From Anaerolineales bacterium (GTDB lineage Bacteria > Chloroflexota > Anaerolineae > Anaerolineales > Anaerolineaceae), in the NCBI GenBank assembly GCA_020060485.1, contig JAGVAB010000158.1:1-64000 (forward strand): a stretch of DNA of 64,000 nucleotides, in the 5' to 3' direction. Below are positions 43,168 through 53,548 of the stretch, one piece after another. A model generated the notes under the pieces. That model worked only from the letters and a program-made list of their open reading frames with translations, searched no databases and had not been told where the DNA came from. The position numbers were made by a program, and so were the translations under genes. Numbering within the stretch: position 1 is the stretch's first letter; the number at the start of each line of letters is the position of its first letter.

Positions 43168-45609
43168 TCAGGGCACAATGTGCAAGAGGCCGCCGCCGGA
43201 AATATTGGAGCCGCCGCCGACCCACACTGCGCCGAAAGGATCGACCAGCAAAGCAGCAATACCATTGGTCAGCAAACCATCCTGGATGGTCATCTTGCTC
43301 CAGGTGTTCAAATCGTCCGAGTATAGCAAGCCTTTGTCCGTGCCAATCCAGACCCGTCCTGAAGGAGAAGCTACCAGGGTGATCAGACGGGAATCACGGT
43401 AATCGCTCTTCAACAGATCGATCAGGGTAACCGGTTCGGTGCCGTCAAAGCGGGCCAGGCCGGTAAAGGTTCCAATCAGCAAAGCACCATCCGGCGCCAG
43501 AGCCAGGTCTCGGATATACCGATTGGGAATACGCTTGTCGTCTTCTCCAAAAACAACCCTTAATTGGCCCTGCTCATATTTTGCCAGCCCTTTGTCAGTA
43601 CCAATCCAGACGACACCCTGCGCATCGGTCAGTAGAGCATAGACAGAATCACTGGGCAAACCATCTGCACTGGTCAAGTTCATCGCCAGACCGCCATCCG
43701 CATTGAGCACAACGATGCCCTTGCCATTATCGCCAAACCAGGCGCGATTGTCCCTGTCCACCGTTAGTGCATCGAACGAGTAAAGGTCCGGGAAAGAGGT
43801 CCAACTGCCATTCTGGTAACGGCTGGCCTCGCCATTGATCACAGCCACCCAAACCGTACCATCCGGAGCATGGGCTATGGCGGTCGCCCAATTACCGCCC
43901 AAGCCCTGAGTCTGGCTCCTGGTGAATGTGGTCCAACTGCCGGAAGGGTCTGCCGGATCAAGGATTTGAATACCGCCATCCATGCCGACCCACAACATGC
44001 CATCTGGCGCAATGGCAAACGCATCCACAAAATTGCTGACCAACTGGTCTTCACTCTTGAAAGCAGCGGCATTGCTGCCATCATAGCGATACAATCCCCG
44101 GCTGGTGCCATAGATCAGGGCGCCAGTCTCGTCCTGGGTCAAAGCCAAAATGGCCTGGTTCTCGCTGTCCTTGTGTTCGTTGTCGCAGCTGCCGCTGGCC
44201 GGGTTGAACTGGCACAGGCGGCCAGTGCCAATGGGAGCGGTGGCTGCCCATAATTTGCCATCCGGCGTGATCTCCAATTCATTGATATCTGCCAGTTTGG
44301 CAGGCAAATCACTGCCGTACATGTTCCATTTTCCGCCCTTAAAGGACAGCAAGCCATTTGAAGCCCCCACCCAGACCGTGCCGTCTTTGGCAATGACTAC
44401 AGAACGGGTGCGCTCGGTTGGCAGGCCATTCTCCAGGGTGTAGGCAGAAACCTTGCCATCTGTGATGCGGGCGATGCCTTTGATGCCGCTGGCAACCCAG
44501 ATATCCTTGCCCGCCACCGCAATATCGGTCACTTCATCCCAGGCCAGTCCCTGTTCCTTTGTGAAACGCTGGAAAGCGCCGGTTTTCAAATCCAGCACCC
44601 CCAAACCACTGTATCCGATCAAAAGCCTGTCATTGGCCTGGTCGCAATACAAACGGGAGATCCTGTAATTCTCCAGGCGGCTGTCTTCCGGGGCAAGTTG
44701 GCGTTGTTCCCACAAGCCCGTGGAGGGATCGTAAATGCTCAGACCCCGCATTGTGCCCACAATGATTCGGGTTTCGGGAATATTGCACAGGGTAATGGCA
44801 TGACTGCTGACATGTGCCATGCCCTGTAACGGGGTATATTTCATGGAATAACCACTTTTCAGGTTCCAGCCGACCATGCCGCCCAGGGTGGCGGTATAGG
44901 CCACATCCCGATACACGACCACATCCCGCACCACATTGCTGTTGGTATAGGCATACTTGCCCGATGCCAGAGAGCTGACAGGGGCAATACTGACCATTTC
45001 AAAGAAATCAACAGAACCCAGCAAGGCATCAAAATAAGGCGCCACTGTCGGCCAGTTGTCCTGCGGTGCGCCAAGCATTAACACGAATTGCTGGTAAGGG
45101 GTGACCATGACCATCGCGACCTTGCCCTGCATCAGGCTGCCATTATTATCGCCATTAATTTCAGCCGCCAGTCCTGGCCTGCCCGCCACCATGATCGGCA
45201 AAGGATCACCAACCTGCATGGGAGTGTCCCGTTTCAATTCCTCATATAACTGGTCATTGGTTTTCTGAACCTCGTTCTTCCAGCCAATCAGCTGGACTAC
45301 CGGACCGATATCCGGGCTTGCCCCAGGAGCCAGCATGGTCACCATACCGCCGTAGATGCTCAACTCATAACCGGGAATCTGGCGGAAGGCAAACCCGCCA
45401 TCATCGGCGCGCTGCACATTCCCCAATATGGACAAATCCACCGTGCCCGGGTTTTCGGCAAGTGCTGTGCTGGCTGGCGATTCAACCGGTTTTTCGACCA
45501 CCGCTTCCTTGACCGTTTCAACTGCTTTGGCGCCCAGACTGCAAGCAGTTGTGATGACAAGCGCCATCAGAACCATAATGAGTTTCTTCATCGTTGTTTT
45601 GGTTTTCAT
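43168..45609 (-). CDS. Two-component-regulator-propeller-type lipoprotein
   Basis: 813 residues. Lipoprotein signal MKTKTTMKKLIMVLMALVITTAC (lipobox TTAC, Cys 23). Residues about 50-210 form a separate globular domain; about 215-813 carry Reg_prop-like repeats such as VWVGASNGLLSF, LWVGMDGGIQIL, VWIGTDKGLAKY and VWIGTDKGLLYS, the propeller seen as the sensor part of hybrid kinases in other bacteria, here without any kinase. ATG at 45,609 has GGAG 7 nt upstream; an ATG 18 nt further in is possible. Probably extracytoplasmic and expressed with the WD40 lipoprotein 104 nt downstream. Ligand unknown. Confidence 0.85.
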   Translation of the reverse strand: MKTKTTMKKLIMVLMALVITTACSLGAKAVETVKEAVVEKPVESPASTALAENPGTVDLSILGNVQRADDGGFAFRQIPGYELSIYGGMVTMLAPGASPDIGPVVQLIGWKNEVQKTNDQLYEELKRDTPMQVGDPLPIMVAGRPGLAAEINGDNNGSLMQGKVAMVMVTPYQQFVLMLGAPQDNWPTVAPYFDALLGSVDFFEMVSIAPVSSLASGKYAYTNSNVVRDVVVYRDVAYTATLGGMVGWNLKSGYSMKYTPLQGMAHVSSHAITLCNIPETRIIVGTMRGLSIYDPSTGLWEQRQLAPEDSRLENYRISRLYCDQANDRLLIGYSGLGVLDLKTGAFQRFTKEQGLAWDEVTDIAVAGKDIWVASGIKGIARITDGKVSAYTLENGLPTERTRSVVIAKDGTVWVGASNGLLSFKGGKWNMYGSDLPAKLADINELEITPDGKLWAATAPIGTGRLCQFNPASGSCDNEHKDSENQAILALTQDETGALIYGTSRGLYRYDGSNAAAFKSEDQLVSNFVDAFAIAPDGMLWVGMDGGIQILDPADPSGSWTTFTRSQTQGLGGNWATAIAHAPDGTVWVAVINGEASRYQNGSWTSFPDLYSFDALTVDRDNRAWFGDNGKGIVVLNADGGLAMNLTSADGLPSDSVYALLTDAQGVVWIGTDKGLAKYEQGQLRVVFGEDDKRIPNRYIRDLALAPDGALLIGTFTGLARFDGTEPVTLIDLLKSDYRDSRLITLVASPSGRVWIGTDKGLLYSDDLNTWSKMTIQDGLLTNGIAALLVDPFGAVWVGGGSNISGGGLLHIVP

Positions 45610-45626
45610 CTTTCACTCCATCCTTC

Positions 45627-45821
45627 TTATTGAGTTCCTTTTATCTCGGTGTCTTCAGACAGGCCAGAAACCTCCTGCAGAAAACGGAATAATGCCTCCG
45701 GTTCCTGGAAGCTCGTCACCTGACGCGTGTGCGGGTCTTCCAATGAAGCGTGCCAATGGACTTCATCCATACTGGCCGTTTTCCAAATACGAAGTAAAAA
45801 AGATTGGTAGAATATATTCAT
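45627..45821 (-). CDS. Small hypothetical protein
   Basis: 64 residues, starting MNIFYQSFLLRIWKT, then WHASLEDPHTRQVTSFQEPEALFRFLQE. The pattern LLRxW...W.xSLEDP.T...F...EALF.FL is one I associate with short uncharacterised Chloroflexota proteins, often next to signalling genes; I cannot name a family or function. It lies 17 nt upstream of the propeller lipoprotein and divergent from the BTAD regulator. An ATG at 45,851 would add ten residues but would overlap the upstream region of the divergent gene. Confidence 0.6.
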   Translation of the reverse strand: MNIFYQSFLLRIWKTASMDEVHWHASLEDPHTRQVTSFQEPEALFRFLQEVSGLSEDTEIKGTQ

Positions 45822-45918
45822 CGGATGTTTACCCAATTTGATCTTACCCATCCTGCGTCACAAAACCGTCAAAAAACCGCCAGGATTCAATTCGCTATTC
45901 AACAACAGGGAACATCGC

Positions 45919-48900
45919 ATGTCTGCATTACGCATCAAGTGTATGGGAGAGTTTCAAATTGAACTGGATGGAAAACCCCTTGCCAGTTTTGAAACCGAGA
46001 AAACGCGTGCCTTACTGGTTTATCTGGCTCTTGAATCTGGCCGCCCGCTGCGCCGCCCGCACCTGGCTGGTCTGCTGTGGTCAGAAGAAAGCGAAGAACG
46101 CGCCCTGCACAACCTGCGCCAGACACTCTCCTTTTTGCGCAAAGCCCTCGGCCCGGCATCTGCCCAATTCATTCTGGCTGACCGTGAAGCAATCCAGCTC
46201 CACCCGGACGCGCCGGTCTGGGTGGATGCCAAAGCCTTCAGCCAGGCATTGGCCTGCGCCTACCGCCATTATCAATCCAGCCAGGGGCGCGGCTGGTGGA
46301 ATGTGCGCTGCCTGCAGCGGGCGATAGACCTGGTTCAGGGACAATTTCTGGAACAGTTCTATCTGGGCAAATGTGCGCTGTTTGAAGAATGGGTCGCCCT
46401 GACCCGTGAAGATTACAACCAGCAGGCCATCCAGGCGTTGGGGATGCTGGCTGATTATCACGAGAAGCGGGGCGAAGTTCACCTGGCACTTCAGACAGCT
46501 ATACGCATTGCCAAGCTGGCTCCCTGGGATGAATCTGCCCGCGCCCAGGTCATCTATTTGCTGGGCATGGATCAACAATGGAGCGCAGCGCAAAACCAAT
46601 ACGCTGCCCTGCGCCAATATCTGCAACAGGAATTTGGTCTGCTTCCCTCAGCTGAATTAGACACCCTCCATGAGGAAATCCGCAACGCAGCTGCGCGCAA
46701 ACAGCCCCTGCCCCCTCGCCTTTCACCGGCAAAACACCACCTGCCGGAACCCCTCACCGCCTTTATCGGGCGGCAGGCCGAGCTGGATGAAATCATGCAA
46801 TGGGTGGTCGCTCCTGAAAATCGCCTGATCACCCTGCTCGGTCCGGGTGGCGTAGGCAAGACCCGCTTTGCCCTTGAAATTGGCCGCCAACTGGTGGGTG
46901 TGCCCGCAGATGGGGTCTTTTTTATCTCTCTGCTTAACGCCCAAAATCCCGGCCAGATCTATCCTCTCATCGCCCAGGCCTTGAATCTAAGTTTCTCGGA
47001 ACAAAGTGAGCCCCATAAAAAACTCTTGGACCACCTGCGCCACAAGCAGCTCCTGCTGATCCTGGATAATATGGAACACTTGCTGGCAGAAGCAAACATT
47101 GCCCAATTGCTGGATGCCATTCTGCGTAAGGCTCCGGGAGTGACCCTGCTGGTAACTTCGCGCGAGCGGCTGAACCTGGAACAGGAAAAACTTTACCCCC
47201 TCGCTGGCCTGAAGTACCCCCTGGATGAGCACCTGCCCATCCAGCAGGCTGCCGGCTTTGATGCTTTGAATCTTTTTATCCAGCGCACGACCCAATTGCA
47301 GCCCGATTTTGTTCTGCAAACCGACAAACTGCCCGTTGTGATGCACATCTGCCGCATTCTGGAAGGCTTCCCACTGGGTGTGGAGTTGGCTGCCGCCGCT
47401 GTCTGGCAGCATGGCTATGCATCCATCGCCGAACGGATCGAAAACGACCTGGATGTGCTGACCACCAGCACCAGCAACATGCATCCCCGACACCGCAGCC
47501 TGCGCGCAGCATTTAATGTTTCGTGGACCTTGTTGACGCCTGAAGAACAAAATGCCTTGCGTCGCCTGGCCGTCTTTCGCGGCGGTTTCACCCTTTCTGC
47601 CGCCCGGCAAGTGGCCGAAGCGGATGCCCCCGCACTGGCTGCCTTGAGGTCGAAATCTTTGCTGCGTCAGGACATTCAAGATCGGTACCACATGCATGAA
47701 GCCATCCGCCAATTCGTACTCGAACAACTGGGGTCATCTGGAGAACTGAAGGACATTCAGGCGCGGCACGCCAGCTATTACGGCTCTTTCCTGACAGAGC
47801 AGAATACCGACTTGCTCGGCCCGGGTCAGACAACCGCCCTGGATGCCATTCAGCAGGAATTTGGCAATGCCGGCCAGGCCTGGGATTGGCTGACTGCTCA
47901 TCAGCATGCCGAGGAAATAAAAACCTGTATGGATAGCCTGTTTCAGTTCTTCAGCGTGCGCAGCCTGTTCAGCGAAGGCATTACCTGGTTTCAAAAGGCG
48001 CTTAACAGCCTGCAAGATGTGCCGCACGCTGAATTAATTCTGGGGATGCTCTTATGGCGATTGGGCACGCTGGCCTATCTGGCGCGAGAAGACAGGTTGG
48101 TGTTTCCCTCCTTACTGCGCAGCCAGCAAATACTTTTGGTTTGTGACGCACCTCAAGAACTGGCTGACTGCCGGATTCATCTGGGTTGGGCTTACCAACG
48201 CGAAAAGGATTTCGCCAGTGCAGAAGCCTGTGCCGAACAAAGCCTGACCTATTTCCAAAACGCAAAAGACGCTCTGGGCGAATCTCAAGCTCTGCTCCTG
48301 TTAGGGTCGATCCACGACCGCCAGGGCCACGGGCGGGAAAGTAAAGCCTTCTTCCTGCAGGCCCTGGAAAAAGGCCGTCAATCGGGCAACCAACGCCAGC
48401 AAATGCTCATCCTCAACCGTCTGGGAGACCTTTCCTGCGTGGAAGGCCAATACGAAACGGCCATCAAACAATTCTCTGAATGTCTGGAGATCAGCCGCCA
48501 GCTGAATGACAGGTACAATCAGGCCATTTTGCTCAATAACCTGGGTACGATCCATCATATCTGGCAGGACTACCCACAAGCCGAAATGCATTATCAAAAA
48601 AGTTTGAGGATTTGCGAAGAGATTGGCGACCAGGACGGCATTGCCCTGGCGCTGAATAACCTGGGAGAACTGGCTACCATGCAGGGTGATTATGGCGCTG
48701 CCATCCGCTATTCCGAAAACGCATTGCAGATCGCGGAAGAGCTTCAGGAAAACTGGACCATTGTTGTTTGCCTGAACAGCCTGGGCGAAATCTATTGTGC
48801 CATGGGTGACCTGGAAAAAAGCAAAGATTACCTTTGGCAAGCCATCCGTCAGGCGCTGGAGATACAGGGCATGGATCTGGTGGCGCGGGTCAGCGTGAAT

Positions 48901-49098
48901 GCCGGTCGGATACTGCAATTACTAGGCGATCAGCCAGCCGCCATCGCCGTGCTGCAAGCCGCCCTGGCACATTCAGCCACGGAACACGACGCACGCGAGA
49001 AAGCGATGGGCTTTCTTGCAGAAATGCAGACTGGCAATGCCACACAAGCGGATGACCGCTTGCTGGAAGCGGTCATCCGGAAAGAACTGGATATCTAG
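45919..49098 (+). CDS. BTAD-NB-ARC-TPR transcriptional regulator (SARP/AfsR-like)
   Basis: 1059 residues. An N-terminal winged-helix DNA-binding domain (about 1-95: RIKCMGEFQIELDGKPLA, RPHLAGLLW, LHNLRQTLSFLRKALG) is followed by a bacterial transcriptional activation domain (about 100-265), then an NB-ARC/AAA ATPase (Walker A GPGGVGKT about residues 308-315, Walker B LLLILDNME near 380, VTSRERL near 415). The C-terminal third (about 690-1040) has TPR repeats of the NNLGxIxxxxGDYxxA kind. Such proteins are ATP-switched activators with a signal-sensing TPR module. ATG at 45,919 is chosen from the domain start and AGGG upstream; an in-frame 27-codon extension is unlikely. It divides the two lipoprotein genes from the ABC export operon and may regulate either. 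Confidence 0.88.
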   Translation: MSALRIKCMGEFQIELDGKPLASFETEKTRALLVYLALESGRPLRRPHLAGLLWSEESEERALHNLRQTLSFLRKALGPASAQFILADREAIQLHPDAPVWVDAKAFSQALACAYRHYQSSQGRGWWNVRCLQRAIDLVQGQFLEQFYLGKCALFEEWVALTREDYNQQAIQALGMLADYHEKRGEVHLALQTAIRIAKLAPWDESARAQVIYLLGMDQQWSAAQNQYAALRQYLQQEFGLLPSAELDTLHEEIRNAAARKQPLPPRLSPAKHHLPEPLTAFIGRQAELDEIMQWVVAPENRLITLLGPGGVGKTRFALEIGRQLVGVPADGVFFISLLNAQNPGQIYPLIAQALNLSFSEQSEPHKKLLDHLRHKQLLLILDNMEHLLAEANIAQLLDAILRKAPGVTLLVTSRERLNLEQEKLYPLAGLKYPLDEHLPIQQAAGFDALNLFIQRTTQLQPDFVLQTDKLPVVMHICRILEGFPLGVELAAAAVWQHGYASIAERIENDLDVLTTSTSNMHPRHRSLRAAFNVSWTLLTPEEQNALRRLAVFRGGFTLSAARQVAEADAPALAALRSKSLLRQDIQDRYHMHEAIRQFVLEQLGSSGELKDIQARHASYYGSFLTEQNTDLLGPGQTTALDAIQQEFGNAGQAWDWLTAHQHAEEIKTCMDSLFQFFSVRSLFSEGITWFQKALNSLQDVPHAELILGMLLWRLGTLAYLAREDRLVFPSLLRSQQILLVCDAPQELADCRIHLGWAYQREKDFASAEACAEQSLTYFQNAKDALGESQALLLLGSIHDRQGHGRESKAFFLQALEKGRQSGNQRQQMLILNRLGDLSCVEGQYETAIKQFSECLEISRQLNDRYNQAILLNNLGTIHHIWQDYPQAEMHYQKSLRICEEIGDQDGIALALNNLGELATMQGDYGAAIRYSENALQIAEELQENWTIVVCLNSLGEIYCAMGDLEKSKDYLWQAIRQALEIQGMDLVARVSVNAGRILQLLGDQPAAIAVLQAALAHSATEHDAREKAMGFLAEMQTGNATQADDRLLEAVIRKELDI

Positions 49099-49117
49099 CG
49101 TTGTGCTGACCTGGCGC

Positions 49118-50005
<888 letters not shown>

Positions 50006-50007
50006 GC

Positions 50008-51195
50008 TCAATCCTCAATGGAGATGTCCACAAATGCGGTCATCCCCCAGCGCAGATCATCCGGGATTTTATCCATCTCCAGAATTACGGTGTAGTTGAC
50101 CCCGGCCCCCTCAGAAGCCTTGGGAGATATGCGAATCACCCGTCCCTCAACAACAACATTCGGCAGCGCGTCAAAGGTGATCTCGGCCTGTGAACCCAGT
50201 TTGATCTGGGCCACATCAATCTCACTCAAATCTGTAGTTTCCACCTGCAAATGAGACAGATCACCCAAAAGAACCAGGGGCTGTCCCGGCGCCACCCATT
50301 CATTCAAACGTACATTCAGACGGCTGACCGTGCCATCAAACGGCGCCCGCAGGCTCAATTCAGTCAGCGATTTTTCAGCGGCGGCCAATTGGGACTTTGC
50401 ATTCGCCAAACGGGTTTGCACCTGCTCCAGGTCTCTTGGATTTGGCCCACTCTGCACCCGCTCCAACGCCCGCTGCGCGTCCTGGACGCGGGCCTCGGCC
50501 AGCGCCAACAAGGCATCAGCTTCAGAAATATCCTTGGGTTCTGGCAGTCCCAGAGCGTAGTTCAAATTGGCAACTGCCCGGTCGTAGGCCCGACGGGCCT
50601 GGGCGAGTTGGGTCAAGGCATAGGCGCGGTTGGGACTGTCCTCGGCGCTGTCCTCCACCCAGCCAAAATTATCCTCGGCTTTCTCTACCGCATCTTTTGC
50701 GAGAATCACATTGGCACGCAGTTCATCAACCGTGTTCTGACCTGCCCGGCGGAAATCCAGATTCTTGCGGTCATCCTGGGCGTCCTCCAGAGCGATCTGC
50801 GCCCGGGCCAGTTCCAGCTCTGCCTGGGCTTTGATCGCAGGCCAGTTCTCGGTTAAATCATCCAAGGCGCGCTGCGCGGTCAAAAGCTCCAAAGCAGCCC
50901 CATCGCGGGCAGCCTGCAAACGCTCTTGTCCATCCAGACGCAGCAACGCTTCACCCCTTTTGACCACCGCTCCTTCGGCGATGAAGAGTTCCTCCACCAC
51001 GCCATTATTGGCAATGCTCAAGGTGGCCCATTGCGCAGGCACAACCACACCCGTCACACTGACAATGGGCGAGACATTCGCCAGAAAATCAACCTCAGGC
51101 GTAGGCTCTGCCTTGCCCATCCCGGCGCAGCCCGCCAGAAGTAAGGCCATCACCAGCAAGGCTGAAATCAAAGAGCTGCTTTTCTTGTACCGCAT
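50008..51195 (-). CDS. HlyD/MacA-type periplasmic adaptor lipoprotein
   Basis: 395 residues. Starts MRYKKSSSLISALLVMALLLAGC, a lipoprotein signal with lipobox LAGC (Cys 23). Then come a barrel-sandwich half (VVVPAQWATLSIANNGVVEELFI), a long coiled coil (about 110-265, rich in Ala, Glu, Arg), the second lipoyl half (LRAPFDGTVSRLNVRLNEWV) and a beta-barrel end. ATG at 51,195 sits 5 nt after AAGGAGG; an upstream ATG at 51,255 would hide the signal peptide. It links the permease to the cell exterior. Four nt after its stop-overlap lies the ATPase gene. Confidence 0.88.
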   Translation of the reverse strand: MRYKKSSSLISALLVMALLLAGCAGMGKAEPTPEVDFLANVSPIVSVTGVVVPAQWATLSIANNGVVEELFIAEGAVVKRGEALLRLDGQERLQAARDGAALELLTAQRALDDLTENWPAIKAQAELELARAQIALEDAQDDRKNLDFRRAGQNTVDELRANVILAKDAVEKAEDNFGWVEDSAEDSPNRAYALTQLAQARRAYDRAVANLNYALGLPEPKDISEADALLALAEARVQDAQRALERVQSGPNPRDLEQVQTRLANAKSQLAAAEKSLTELSLRAPFDGTVSRLNVRLNEWVAPGQPLVLLGDLSHLQVETTDLSEIDVAQIKLGSQAEITFDALPNVVVEGRVIRISPKASEGAGVNYTVILEMDKIPDDLRWGMTAFVDISIED

Positions 51196-51292
51196 CATCT
51201 CCTCCTTCTCTGATACGGCTTTTTTGCCAGTATCCAAATTGGATTTTTCTACCATCGTTTCACTTCCCACAAACATTGTTAATATCATACAC

Positions 51293-53548
51293 CTATTCGT
51301 ATCGTAAAGCCTCTACTGGCTGCAATTTTGTAGCCCGATATGCCGGGTACAAACCGCCCACCAGGCCCAAGGCCAAAGAAACCAGAATAGCCCGCAAAAA
51401 GACGCTGATATCCCAACGCGGGTCTAATGCCCCGCCGACCATTGGAGACAAAGACAAAACCCCGGTCAATAAAAAAGCCACCAGGATACCGCTGACACCA
51501 CCGAGTAAACCCAACAGAAGCGCTTCTTTCATGACCAACTGCAAGACAGCCCGCCGCCGCCAGCCCAGGGCGCGCAGCACCCCGATCTCACGCGTGCGTT
51601 CCACAACGGCCATCAGCATGGTATTCATCACGCCCAAGCCGCCAACCACAATCGTCAACAGGGAAATGCCAGAGATCATCCCATTGCCAGCCTCCATATC
51701 CGGGAGCTGGTCAACAAATTCACCGCTCAAGGCCGCATAAAGCCCGGGGTCAAGAGCATTGATCTTTTCCGCAACCATCTCGGCCTGGCGCGGGTCATGC
51801 AGTTTGACGGCATACAGGGTAACCTTGCGCGGCCTCCCGGTGAAGGTCTGCGCATCCCGCAGGCTCATCACGCAGCCCATATCTTCCCAACTGATCCCGC
51901 TCTCATAAATGCCCATCACACGGAAGCGACTGCCGCCAAGATCGAGGATGTCTCCCGGGCCTTTCTTAAGCGCCTCGGCGACTGACCGGCCAATAATAAT
52001 CTGGCGATTACCCGACAATGACTGGCCTTCCACAATCTTGAAACGCTGGACGGCCTGCTCATTGGGCGAATACCCCTGCAAGATCAGAAAGCCACCGGTG
52101 TCCGGCAGCATGATGGCGGTGAAGATCAGCCCGCTGACGCTGTTCACTTCGGGCATGGCCTGAATGCGCGAGCCATGCCGTTCATCGATGGCGCTGAGGC
52201 TGGTATCTGAAATATCTGCCTGGCGCACCATGATCTCGGCGTTGGCACCGCGGGCCATTTCAGTCATCGAGTCCGCAGTCCCGCGCAGGACAGCCTCCAA
52301 AGCCATGATCGAACCCACCGTGATGGAAATCACCACCAGGGTCAGCGAGGTACGCAGAGCGCGCTGCCACAGGCTTTGCACAGCCATGCCGCCAACCGGC
52401 AGGCGGCGCACGTGCTTGCCAGCCGTCCCTCCTTCATAGCGCAAAGCCTCGATCGGCTGCAAATTGGCCGCCCGCCAGGCAGGGTACAGCCCGCCGGCCA
52501 GTCCCAGCAGCAGCACAGTGACCACCGCCTGCATGATCAAACCCAGATTCACGTTAGCCGTGCTGGTGGCAAACAATGCCATAAAATCCGCCGAAACGAT
52601 CAGGAACAACCAGCCCAGTCCAATCCCGACCAGGCCGCCAGCGCAGCTAACCATCAATGCCTCGAGCAGGATCATGGTTAATACGCGCCGCCTTGTCCAG
52701 CCAAGGGCACGCAAAACGCCAATCTCGCGGGTGCGTTCAAACACAGCCATCAATTGGGCATTGGCCATGCCCACCCCACCCAGTATGATCGCCAGGCCGG
52801 CAATGACCCATACGTAACCCTGCATGAAATCACCCAGAACCTGTTTGTCAGCATATTCGCTGGTCGAGCTCATGGTCAGGTCGCTCCAACGGCGCTCCAC
52901 CCGATATTGCAGACGGTCCCTCTCCGCAATATTCTTCAACTTGATGTAAAACAAACTGACCTGGCGGGGCTTGCCCAGCAAGATCTGGGCTTCATCCAGA
53001 GCAAGAACGGCGCCGCCATCTTCAAATGAGCCCCCGGTCTGGTACACACCCACCACACGATAGGTGCTGCCTCCCAAACGCACTGAATCACCCACATCCT
53101 TTTTAAGCGCCTCGGCAGCAGCCGAACCCAGCATAAGCGGTTTCCCTCTGGCATGTTGGGCACTGCGATCGAACAGACTGACGCCCCGGATTACATTGAA
53201 CCGGTCGAGGATGAAACTGTCTTCAGGGTAACCAAAGATGAAGAAATAAGGGGCCGCCTCGGCCTGCACAAAACCCTGCAGCATGCCGCTCACCTGGCTC
53301 ACTTCCGGCATGGCGAGTAACTGGCTGCCAATGCTTTCATCCACCGAGCTGTAAGCGATATCCATGGCATCCGGCTGGCTCAAGACCAGATCAGCATTGC
53401 TGCCGGAGAGCATCGAATCATAACCGGCCTTCAAGCCATCAGCCATTGCCCCCAAGCCAATAATAGCAGCCACGCCCACGCTGATACCCAGCAAGGTCAA
53501 CAGAGTGCGCGTCTTGCGCCGCAGAAGATTCTTGAGTACCAATTTCAT
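51293..53548 (-). CDS. Duplicated FtsX/MacB-type ABC transporter permease
   Basis: 751 residues made of two MacB-type modules in tandem. Module 1 (about 1-375) opens KNLLRRKTRTLLTLLGISVG, and module 2 (about 385-751) opens SLWQRALRTSLTLVVISITVGS. Each then has a periplasmic MacB_PCD domain and three C-terminal membrane segments around FERTREIGVLRALGW and VERTREIGVLRALGW, and each ends in YPAWRAANLQPIEALRYEGG or YPAYRATKLQPVEALRYE. So one chain replaces the usual homodimer, with eight membrane helices. ATG at 53,548 overlaps the upstream stop as ATGA. Confidence 0.9.
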   Translation of the reverse strand: MKLVLKNLLRRKTRTLLTLLGISVGVAAIIGLGAMADGLKAGYDSMLSGSNADLVLSQPDAMDIAYSSVDESIGSQLLAMPEVSQVSGMLQGFVQAEAAPYFFIFGYPEDSFILDRFNVIRGVSLFDRSAQHARGKPLMLGSAAAEALKKDVGDSVRLGGSTYRVVGVYQTGGSFEDGGAVLALDEAQILLGKPRQVSLFYIKLKNIAERDRLQYRVERRWSDLTMSSTSEYADKQVLGDFMQGYVWVIAGLAIILGGVGMANAQLMAVFERTREIGVLRALGWTRRRVLTMILLEALMVSCAGGLVGIGLGWLFLIVSADFMALFATSTANVNLGLIMQAVVTVLLLGLAGGLYPAWRAANLQPIEALRYEGGTAGKHVRRLPVGGMAVQSLWQRALRTSLTLVVISITVGSIMALEAVLRGTADSMTEMARGANAEIMVRQADISDTSLSAIDERHGSRIQAMPEVNSVSGLIFTAIMLPDTGGFLILQGYSPNEQAVQRFKIVEGQSLSGNRQIIIGRSVAEALKKGPGDILDLGGSRFRVMGIYESGISWEDMGCVMSLRDAQTFTGRPRKVTLYAVKLHDPRQAEMVAEKINALDPGLYAALSGEFVDQLPDMEAGNGMISGISLLTIVVGGLGVMNTMLMAVVERTREIGVLRALGWRRRAVLQLVMKEALLLGLLGGVSGILVAFLLTGVLSLSPMVGGALDPRWDISVFLRAILVSLALGLVGGLYPAYRATKLQPVEALRYE

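Noticed and set aside
43064..43225. 54-residue N-terminal extension of the WD40 lipoprotein
   Set aside because: It would bury the lipoprotein signal and overlap the next gene.
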